From positions 62,001-126,000 of the forward strand of contig JAJDDD010000012.1 of NCBI GenBank assembly GCA_029260495.1: a DNA stretch of 64,000 bases, written 5' to 3'. Under the pieces are notes generated by a model that worked only from the letters and a program-made list of their open reading frames with translations, ran no database searches and was not told where the DNA came from. Made by a program: the position numbers and the translations under genes. Shown in pieces: positions 57,309-64,000 of the stretch. The DNA is from Phycisphaerales bacterium (lineage in GTDB: Bacteria; Planctomycetota; Phycisphaerae; Phycisphaerales; UBA1924). Position 1 is the first letter of the stretch. The number at the start of each line of letters is the position of its first letter.

Positions 57309-58424
57309 ATGCGTGTTCGCCTGATGCAACTAGGATGTGTGGCTGGAGCAGCTTTGTGCCTGCTGGCAGGAAGTGTTCGCGCGGGTGTCGTTGAGCTGCG
57401 CAGCACAGTCCGGGCGGTCGAAGGAGCGCCGATCGCACTTCGGGATGTAGCCCGGCTTGATGGCGTCGAGGCCGAGAGGCTGGGAAATGTCGTTCTCGTT
57501 GATATGGAGACACTCTCAGCGGCGCCGAAGGAGTGGATTGAGGTACGGCTTGTTGATGTGCGCGCGCGGCTCACTGCAGCGGGCGCGAACTGGGCGCTGC
57601 TGGAGTTGCGAGGCGGAAAGTGCTCGGTGCATGTACTTGCTGATAGCGCCGTACAGAATGTGCGCGAGCGCAGCGAGAATGCATCGACGCGCCGTGCGTA
57701 TGACAAGCCGGCGCTGGTTGTTGTTGATGCGAATGGCGGGACGGTGCGCGCGCTGGTGGCAAGCAAGTTGGCTTCACATTTCAATGTTCCGGTGGATCGA
57801 GTGCGGCTCAGTTTTAGCCAGTCGGATACGCAGTTTCTGGAAAACCTGGTGGATGGTCAGCGGGTCGAGGTGGCGCCTGCCGCTTCGTCAATGTCAGCGC
57901 GTGTTCCTGTGCGTGTGCGCATGTATCAGGGTGAAATCCTGATTCACGATCGAATGATCCGCATTGAAGCGGAGGTTCAGCGTGATGTGCTTGTGACGCA
58001 GGGGCGGCTGCGCAAGGGCGATGTAGTGTCGGCAGGGATGGTGGTAAGTGAGCAGCGGTGGGTGGCGCCCGGCGTTGTGAGCTTTGCAGAAGCGACGGAA
58101 ATCTTTGGGCGAACGGTGCGGTCGCGCGTAAACGTGGGCGTAGTTGTGGAGCCGCGACATCTGGTGACGCCTGTCGCCATCGAACGCGGAGAGCTGGCGA
58201 CGGTGCGATGCTTGTCGGGCGGCATTGCGCTGACGGCCAAGGCCCGCGCGCTTTCGGATGGACAGGTTGGGGAGTTGATCGAAATGCGTCTTGAAGGCGC
58301 GGAGAAGACATTCATGGCGCGCGTGACCGGGCCGGGCGGCGCGGTGATGGACCTGGATGAGCGAGCAGGCGCACCAGGCGAGCGGGCCCAGCGGAATACG
58401 GAAGACAAAGAGAGTGGAGCGTGA
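57309..58424 (+). CDS. flgA: Flagellar P-ring formation chaperone FlgA
   Basis: The product has a signal peptide (about 1-24, ending VRAG), a long N-terminal region, and the C-terminal SAF domain of FlgA from about residue 200 (VTQGRLRKGDVVSAGMVVSE then VVEPRHLVTPVAIERGELATV). FlgA helps FlgI assemble into the periplasmic P ring. At 371 residues it is longer than the E. coli protein (219). It overlaps flgH by 4 bases (GTGA). Confidence 0.9.
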   Translation: MRVRLMQLGCVAGAALCLLAGSVRAGVVELRSTVRAVEGAPIALRDVARLDGVEAERLGNVVLVDMETLSAAPKEWIEVRLVDVRARLTAAGANWALLELRGGKCSVHVLADSAVQNVRERSENASTRRAYDKPALVVVDANGGTVRALVASKLASHFNVPVDRVRLSFSQSDTQFLENLVDGQRVEVAPAASSMSARVPVRVRMYQGEILIHDRMIRIEAEVQRDVLVTQGRLRKGDVVSAGMVVSEQRWVAPGVVSFAEATEIFGRTVRSRVNVGVVVEPRHLVTPVAIERGELATVRCLSGGIALTAKARALSDGQVGELIEMRLEGAEKTFMARVTGPGGAVMDLDERAGAPGERAQRNTEDKESGA

Positions 58425-59119
58425 AGATGTTGAACATGCGCATGATGATGGCAGTTTGTGCAGGGGGGGCTCTGGCGTGCGCTTCGGTGTGCGCATGGGG
58501 GCAGAGTTTGTTTCACGAGCCGGTAGATGTAGTGGATGACTCAATAGAGGATCCAGCAGAGCCACTCTATGCGGTGAGCCTGTTTGCAATTGAGCCGCCG
58601 AAACCGCGGGAGTTTGCCCCGCATGATCTTGTGACGATTGTTGTTGTTGAAACTTCAAACATGAAACACGAGCAAAAGCTGGATGCTGACAAGGAATATG
58701 AGCTTGACACCATGCGGCTGCAGATTCCGGAGTTGCTGAAGTTTATCGCGCTCAATGGGGCAGCCGCGGATGTTAATCCACTGGCCGAGCTTGGGGTCGA
58801 TCACACGGCGGAGTTCGCTGGAGAAGGAAAATATAAGCGTACGGACGACATTCGTGCGCGCGTGACGGCACAGGTGGTGGAAGTGAAGCCCAATGGAACC
58901 TTGTTAGTTGAGGCGCGAACGCGGATTCAGACAGATGAAGAAGTGCAGGAGTTTCGACTCTCTGGAATGTGCCGGGCTGAGGATGTCACAGAGCAAAACA
59001 CGGTGCTCTCGAATCAGCTCTTCGAGTTGGCGTTTGAGGTCAAGCACGAGGGCGAAGTGGCGGATGTGAATCGGAAGGGTCTTTTTACAGAGGTGCTTGA
59101 GACATTGTTTGCATTTTGA
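58421..59119 (+). CDS. flgH: Flagellar L-ring protein FlgH
   Basis: The protein has a signal peptide and the FlgH core: APHDLVTIVVVETSNMKHEQ, FAGEGKYKRTDDIRARVTAQ and VVEVKPNGTLLVEARTRIQT. FlgH forms the outer-membrane L ring. Unusually, the signal region (GALACASVCAWGQS) shows no good lipobox, whereas most FlgH are lipoproteins. The GTG start overlaps the flgA stop; an ATG two codons later is an alternative. Confidence 0.92.
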   Translation: MKMLNMRMMMAVCAGGALACASVCAWGQSLFHEPVDVVDDSIEDPAEPLYAVSLFAIEPPKPREFAPHDLVTIVVVETSNMKHEQKLDADKEYELDTMRLQIPELLKFIALNGAAADVNPLAELGVDHTAEFAGEGKYKRTDDIRARVTAQVVEVKPNGTLLVEARTRIQTDEEVQEFRLSGMCRAEDVTEQNTVLSNQLFELAFEVKHEGEVADVNRKGLFTEVLETLFAF

Positions 59120-59193
59120 CGCATGATCGGGCGTGCGAGTTGGTGAAGACGGGACAAAGAATGGAGCGCCAGGCGGCGCCGGGATGAAGAAGC

Positions 59194-60339
59194 ATGGATG
59201 TTTGGAGGCAGAACAACAGGAGCGAGTGCGTCGGCGCGAGCAGGTGGGCGCTTGCGCTGGCGCCGCTCTTGTGCGCACTGATTGTGCTCTTTGTTGGAGC
59301 GGGGGGAGCTGGGGCAGCGAGTGTGCAGGAGTTTGCCCGGCTGGCGGGCCAGGGTGAGACGGTGCTGCAGGGCTTCGGTTTGGTAATGGGTTTGCCGGGG
59401 ACGGGTGATTCGGGTGAGGATCTGGTTGTGGCGCGGCCGTTGGCGGAGCTGATGCGCAATCAAGGGGCGGCGGTGAGCTCGTTTGAAGAGCTTTCGGAAT
59501 CGAAGTCTGTTGCGATTGTCATGGTGACATGCGTGATCCCGCCGGAGGGGGCGCGACTTGATGATAAGTTCGATGTGATCGTGACTGCAATTAACAACCC
59601 GAAGAGTTTGAAGGGCGGCGAACTGTTTTTAACGCCATTACGCGGGCCTTTACGGAATCAGAGTGTGTATGCGATTGCGCAGGGTCCGCTTGAGATTGAA
59701 GGGGAGAATGAGGCGCGAGGGCGTGTGTCTACGGGAGCACGGATGATGAAGTCGATCGAAATGCACACGATCGCAGCGAATGGGACAATCTCGCTCATCG
59801 TGAAGCCTGAAGCAGCTGGGTGGACAACGACGCAGCTTCTGGCAAACGTGATTAATGATCATCGCCTGGGGCTTGACGAGACTGCGCCTGACATTGCGCG
59901 CGCGGTTGATGAACGGCGTGTGCTGGTTGAGATTCCGCAGGCGGAGCTGGCGAACCCGGCGAGTTTTCTTTCGGATGTGTTGAGCATTCGGTTTGATCCG
60001 TCGTTGCTCTCGTTGCCAGCGAAGGTAATCGTGGACGCGCGACGCGGAACGATCATTGTAACAGCTGATGTTGAAATCAGTCCGGTGATCATTAGCCATC
60101 GAAATCTGGTGCTGACGACGGTGACGCCGGCGATTGAGCCGACGGATGAGCGCCCGGTGGTTGAACAGCAGCGCTGGGCGAGGCTGGGCACGCAGGCTCG
60201 GCCGCGCGACTCGGCGCGGATCAATGACTTGATCAATGCGTTTAAACAGCTTGATGTTGCAATTGAGGATCAGATTACGATTTTGAGCAAGCTGCATGCA
60301 TCGGGGCGATTGCATGCGGAGTTGGTGGTGAATCGATGA
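59194..60339 (+). CDS. flgI: Flagellar P-ring protein FlgI
   Basis: After a signal-like hydrophobic segment (WALALAPLLCALIVLFVGAG) the sequence runs LAGQGETVLQGFGLVMGLPG, then TPLRGPLRNQSVYAIAQGPL and the late VIVDARRGTIIVTADVEISP, all typical of FlgI. It builds the P ring in the periplasm. The 381-residue length is normal. The end overlaps the next gene by 4 bases (ATGA). Confidence 0.94.
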   Translation: MDVWRQNNRSECVGASRWALALAPLLCALIVLFVGAGGAGAASVQEFARLAGQGETVLQGFGLVMGLPGTGDSGEDLVVARPLAELMRNQGAAVSSFEELSESKSVAIVMVTCVIPPEGARLDDKFDVIVTAINNPKSLKGGELFLTPLRGPLRNQSVYAIAQGPLEIEGENEARGRVSTGARMMKSIEMHTIAANGTISLIVKPEAAGWTTTQLLANVINDHRLGLDETAPDIARAVDERRVLVEIPQAELANPASFLSDVLSIRFDPSLLSLPAKVIVDARRGTIIVTADVEISPVIISHRNLVLTTVTPAIEPTDERPVVEQQRWARLGTQARPRDSARINDLINAFKQLDVAIEDQITILSKLHASGRLHAELVVNR

Positions 60340-60800
60340 GTGTGGATGCGGGCGGCATATTGGGATTCGAAAACAGCCATAGGCCGGGCGCTTTGGGCTC
60401 GTTTCCTTCAATTGGTTCGTTGCGCACGGTTGGCCTTGAGAGCGATGGGCTCGGGAGCAGGTTTGCAGATGTGCTGAAGCGAGCAGAAGCGAGTGGCGCT
60501 GCGGGCGATGGCAAGGCAAGTCTGGACAGGGCGCGTGCACGCGGAGCGGCGGCGGAGTTCGTTGCTGCGACATTGGTGCAGCCGATTTTGGCGTCCTTGC
60601 GCGATACGAATGAGTCGGCGGCGCCTTTTGCTCCGGGCGAAGCAGAGCGGGCGTTTGGGCCAATGCTTGACGCGGAGATTGCTGAGCGGATTGTAAAGAG
60701 CGCGCGGTTTTCGATTGTTGATGTGATTGCAAAGCAGCTTGTTGGTGAGGGCAAGGGTGTGAGCGGCACTCGAGCGAGTATGGAGGTTGAAGGATCATGA
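60336..60800 (+). CDS. Flagellar rod-binding protein (FlgJ N-terminal type)
   Basis: The 154-residue protein has a disordered N-terminus and a domain like that of FlgJ: ARGAAAEFVAATLVQPILAS, then AFGPMLDAEIAERIVKSARF and SIVDVIAKQLVG. It lacks the C-terminal muramidase domain of enterobacterial FlgJ. It probably caps the growing rod. Both ends overlap neighbours by 4 bases (ATGA). Confidence 0.82.
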   Translation: MSVDAGGILGFENSHRPGALGSFPSIGSLRTVGLESDGLGSRFADVLKRAEASGAAGDGKASLDRARARGAAAEFVAATLVQPILASLRDTNESAAPFAPGEAERAFGPMLDAEIAERIVKSARFSIVDVIAKQLVGEGKGVSGTRASMEVEGS

Positions 60801-61369
60801 CTCACATTGCATTGCAGGATGACACGAATCGCGTTACAGAGGTTAGCGCAGCGGCGGGAAGTGAAGTTGATGCGATGGCGGAGCAGCTGGGCGTTGTTCT
60901 CACTGACTTAGCACATGAATATGAGATGCTTGAGAAGCTGGCGGCGGAGCGCGAGGAGGCGCTGGCGGAGGCGCGCGTGGGCGATCTTGGAGCGACACTC
61001 ACCGCGGAGAGCGCGGTGGTGCAGCGTGTGGCGGAGATCGAGCCGCGACGGGCGGCGATTGCAGGGTTTTTTGCTGAGCGATTTGAGTTTGCAGGTGAGG
61101 GGGAACCAAGCGCGACATGGATCGCGGAGCGAGTTGATGGAGTTCGCGGTGAGGAGCTGCGTGAGGCGGCGTCAACACTGCGTGTCTTGATTGAGCGCGT
61201 GCGCGGCGCTGGAGAGGCGACGCGGTCGGCTGCCGAGACTTTGGCGCGACATATGCGCGGAATTGTGGCGTCTGCTGAACGGCAGATGAGCCATACGGGA
61301 GCGTATGGCCGCGTTGGGCGCGTGCAGGCGGGACCTGCGGTGGTGAGCGCACTGGATGTGACGACATGA
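60797..61369 (+). CDS. FlgN-like flagellar chaperone
   Basis: The 190-residue protein is nearly all helical, with heptad character (QLGVVLTDLAHEYEMLEKLA, then LREAASTLRVLIERVRGAGE), and lies just before flgK, whose product FlgN escorts. Family similarity is weak, as is usual for FlgN, so the name rests mainly on position. It overlaps both neighbours by ATGA. Confidence 0.75.
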   Translation: MTHIALQDDTNRVTEVSAAAGSEVDAMAEQLGVVLTDLAHEYEMLEKLAAEREEALAEARVGDLGATLTAESAVVQRVAEIEPRRAAIAGFFAERFEFAGEGEPSATWIAERVDGVRGEELREAASTLRVLIERVRGAGEATRSAAETLARHMRGIVASAERQMSHTGAYGRVGRVQAGPAVVSALDVTT

Positions 61370-63099
61370 GTCTGACAAGTTCATTGTTAATCGGTCGGTC
61401 GGCGCTGACGGCGAGTCAGCTTGCGGTGCAGGTGACGGGTGACAATCTGGCGAATGCCGCAACGCCGGGGTATCACCGACGGGTGGCAAACCTGGCTGCG
61501 GTGCGAGGGAACATTGATTCGCGAGGTATTTACACGGGGCGCGGCGTTCAGGTGCAGTCGGTGCGGCGTGCGATTGATGAGGCGCTGGAAGGGCGGCTGC
61601 GCGCGAACTCATCTTCGCTGGAAGCAACGCTTGTGAATGAAGAGGTGCTGACGCAGATTGAATCGCTCACCAATGAGCTTGGCGGGCAGGGTGTTGGGAA
61701 TGATCTTGAGGCGCTGTTTAATGCGTTCAGTGAGCTCGCAAATAACCCTGGGGCGTCAGAGAACCGGGCCCTGATCGTAGAGCAGGGGGTTGCGGTTGCG
61801 GGACGACTACGGCGGCTGCGGACGGATCATATCGAGCTGCGCGGCGCGCTTGAGAGCGAGCTGCGGCAGACGGTGACGCGGGCGAACGAGCTTTTAAATG
61901 AGATTGCGACGTTAAACAGCGAGTTGGTGGCGTCGGAGCAGGGGCGAAGTGAGGATGCGGCGCTGCGCGACCAGCGGGATGTTGTTCTGGGTGAGCTGGC
62001 GCAGTTGGTGGATATTAATGTTGTTGAGCAGGCGTCCGGATCGGTGGATGTGCATGTGGGATCGCAGCCGATCGTTTTGGGAGATCAGAATCGCGGGCTT
62101 GAGGTGCGTGACCGAGTTGTGAATGGGGAGTCGGTGGCGGAGGTGCGGATTATTACGTCGGATGAGAGGATCACGCCGACGGGGGGGCGGATTGGCGGAC
62201 TCTTGGCGCAGCGCGACGGAGTTGTGCAGGGGACGATTGATGACATTGACGAGTTGACTAGCGGGTTAATTTATGAGGTGAACCGGATTCATTCATCGGG
62301 GCGGTCGTTTCCGGGGCTGACGGATACGATCGGGTACTTGCGCGTGGCGCCGGCAGATCAGGCGGTGTCGTTTAATGATCCTGCAAATACAACGTTTGCG
62401 GGTTTGGCGCATGGACCGACGAACGGCAGTTTTACGGTGTATGTGACGGACAGCTCGACGGGATTGGTGACCCAGACCGAAGTCTTTGTTGATCTGGATG
62501 GCGTTGACAACACGGGCGCGGCAGGGTTCGGGGACGACACCACGCTTGCATCACTTACTGCGGATCTGGGAGCGATCGGAAGTGTGAACGCGACGATTAC
62601 CGCTGCGGGTGAGCTTCGGCTTATCGCGGATGCGGGGTTTGAGATTGGATTTGCTGACGACACGTCAGGCGCGCTCGCGGCGCTGGGGATTAATACGTTC
62701 TTTGAGGGGGTGGATGGTCGGGATATTGGTGTGCGGGGTGAGATTGAGAAGAACCCGGAGCTGATTGTCGCAGGGCTTGAGCCGGGGTCCAATGAGGCGG
62801 CGCTGGGAATTGCGGAGCTGCGCGATCAGGGCGTTGACGCGTTTGGGGGAGTTTCAGTGTTGGAAAGGTGGCGTCAGACGACGGAGAGCGTCGCGGTGAA
62901 GACGCGCTCAGCGCAGACTGCTACGCGCGCGAGCCAGCAGGTGCAGCGGAGCCTGGAAGCGCAGAGCGCTGCGATCAGCGGTGTGAGCGTGGATGAAGAG
63001 TCGATCAATCTCTTGAACTTCCAGAGGCAGTATCAGGCGGCGGCGCAGTTTATTTCGACGGTGGATCAGATGACGCAAATTCTGCTGGGATTGGTGTAA
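61366..63099 (+). CDS. flgK: Flagellar hook-associated protein FlgK
   Basis: The N-terminus (LLIGRSALTASQLAVQVTGD, then NLANAATPGYHRRV) and the C-terminus (GVSVDEESINLLNFQRQYQA, then AAQFISTVDQMTQILLGLV) are the paired helices of FlgK. A domain of about 200 residues in the middle (DSSTGLVTQTEVFVDLDGVD) is the variable outer part. FlgK is the first hook-filament junction protein. Confidence 0.94.
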   Translation: MSLTSSLLIGRSALTASQLAVQVTGDNLANAATPGYHRRVANLAAVRGNIDSRGIYTGRGVQVQSVRRAIDEALEGRLRANSSSLEATLVNEEVLTQIESLTNELGGQGVGNDLEALFNAFSELANNPGASENRALIVEQGVAVAGRLRRLRTDHIELRGALESELRQTVTRANELLNEIATLNSELVASEQGRSEDAALRDQRDVVLGELAQLVDINVVEQASGSVDVHVGSQPIVLGDQNRGLEVRDRVVNGESVAEVRIITSDERITPTGGRIGGLLAQRDGVVQGTIDDIDELTSGLIYEVNRIHSSGRSFPGLTDTIGYLRVAPADQAVSFNDPANTTFAGLAHGPTNGSFTVYVTDSSTGLVTQTEVFVDLDGVDNTGAAGFGDDTTLASLTADLGAIGSVNATITAAGELRLIADAGFEIGFADDTSGALAALGINTFFEGVDGRDIGVRGEIEKNPELIVAGLEPGSNEAALGIAELRDQGVDAFGGVSVLERWRQTTESVAVKTRSAQTATRASQQVQRSLEAQSAAISGVSVDEESINLLNFQRQYQAAAQFISTVDQMTQILLGLV

Positions 63100-63102
63100 A
63101 TA

Positions 63103-64000
63103 ATGTCACAAATACCTTCAAACTTGGCGCGTGTGCCGAACCTGTTGTCGTCGCAAACGCTCCTTGGAAACGTGACGCGCACGAGTGTTGAGTTGCTTCG
63201 TGTGCAGACACAGCTAGCCACAGGCAAGCGGCTCAATGCGCCGAGCGATGATCCCTTGGGCGCGGCGCTGGTGAATGTGCTGGAGTCTCGGCTGCGCACG
63301 AGCGAACAGCGTCAGCGGAACCTTTCGCACGGAGCGAGCGCGCTTTCGACGGTGGAGCAGGCGCTGAGCGATTCAACGAGTTTATTGCTCGATGCAAAGC
63401 GCGTTGCGTCGGAGCAAGTCGGAGTGGGTTCAGATAGTGAGACTCGGGCGGCGCAAGCGGTGGTGGTGGAGTCTTTGATCCGAGAGCTCACGACGCTTTC
63501 AGCAGCGCAGTTCGCGGATTTGTATGTGTTCGCGGGCTCGCGCACGGGCGAGGCGCCGATCGAGGGGTTTCTTGATGGGTATCGGTATGTGGGCGCGGGT
63601 GACGGGTTGGTGACGGATTTGGGGCCGGGGTTTGACACACCGATCACGATTGGCGCCGACCGGGCGTTTGGCTCGCTTTCGACGCGGATTGAGAGCGATG
63701 TTGATCTTGATCCACAGTTGGCGCGGGATACACACCTGAGCGCGTTGCGCGGCGCGGGTGGGCTTGGTGTGCGGCTGGGGACGGTTGACGTGATGATTGA
63801 TGATGGGACGCCGCCGGCGCAGCTGATTACGGTTGACCTGACAGATGCGGAGACGGTGGGGGACGCGCTGGACCGGATTGAGTCGGATATTCGCGCTGCG
63901 GATCCGGCGGCGTTTGATGGCGGGTTTGTATTTCCAGGTGGCGCCGAAATCAATGCTTCGGGGACGGGGATTGAGTTTAACGTGGCTGCGGGGTACACGA
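63103..64000 (+). CDS. flgL: Flagellar hook-associated protein FlgL, 3' end outside window
   Basis: The frame opens at ATG 63103, three bases after the flgK stop, and runs beyond the window. The start reads SQIPSNLARVPNLLSSQTLL, followed by the flagellin-type motif QTQLATGKRLNAPSDDPLGA and the helical NLSHGASALSTVEQALSDST. This identifies the second junction protein FlgL (flagellin family). About 300 residues are visible; the C-terminal helices are missing because the window ends. Confidence 0.9.
   Translation, partial: MSQIPSNLARVPNLLSSQTLLGNVTRTSVELLRVQTQLATGKRLNAPSDDPLGAALVNVLESRLRTSEQRQRNLSHGASALSTVEQALSDSTSLLLDAKRVASEQVGVGSDSETRAAQAVVVESLIRELTTLSAAQFADLYVFAGSRTGEAPIEGFLDGYRYVGAGDGLVTDLGPGFDTPITIGADRAFGSLSTRIESDVDLDPQLARDTHLSALRGAGGLGVRLGTVDVMIDDGTPPAQLITVDLTDAETVGDALDRIESDIRAADPAAFDGGFVFPGGAEINASGTGIEFNVAAGYT

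Overview
The window reads as chromosomal DNA of a planctomycete, most likely of the class Phycisphaerae. Pointers are high GC; five secreted proteins ending in paired calcium-loop (dockerin-like) repeats with a terminal LLGSWG-type motif; one secreted protein with a PEP-CTERM-like tail; an ECF sigma factor beside a Ser/Thr kinase with TPR tail; a histone H1-like basic repeat protein; and the pairing of UbiX with a UbiA-type (MqnP-like) prenyltransferase. I see no phage, IS element, CRISPR array, rRNA or tRNA. The taxonomic call is inference from protein style.

Layout: 1-6 kb holds the 3' part of mnmE, then a minus-strand operon anmK-murQ-SSS symporter-nagZ, a near-complete route for recycling anhydro-N-acetylmuramic acid. 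6-20 kb mixes secreted dockerin-type proteins with a TPR lipoprotein, endonuclease IV, an AtoE-type transporter, an MBL hydrolase and an ABC exporter. 19.7-23.4 kb carries rpmI-rplT, ubiX-ubiA and a GbsR/MarR regulator with a hypothetical partner. 23.4-30.4 kb is minus strand: a large PEP-CTERM-like surface protein, a kinase, its ECF sigma factor and a nitroreductase. 30.4-38.8 kb has the histone-like gene, class II DAHP synthase, an ATP-grasp protein, a secreted sugar dehydrogenase and a translationally coupled oxidoreductase/type III polyketide synthase pair.

38.9-47.6 kb has rpsL-rpsG followed by crcB (without fusA/tuf), a membrane-anchored TPR protein with seven 47-residue repeats, a small coiled-coil ORF, a Fur regulator divergent from a PfkB kinase, a DinB protein and a second TPR protein of similar layout but richer in A+T. 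47.7-53.5 kb is a minus-strand run: beta-ketoacyl synthase lacking two active-site residues, GxxExxY protein lacking its signature residues, intact ketoacyl synthase, membrane protein, SDR and a DUF4230-like protein; I consider it the best candidate for an undescribed pathway. 53.6-64 kb has gatB and a flagellar operon (small ORF, flgF, flgG, flgA, flgH, flgI, rod-binding protein, flgN-like, flgK, flgL running off the end) with many 4-nt start/stop overlaps.

A window-wide feature is that many first genes have a TANNNT -10-like hexamer only 6-12 nt before the start codon and no Shine-Dalgarno sequence, which suggests that leaderless transcripts are common here. Several near-perfect 18-bp palindromes sit at such starts.
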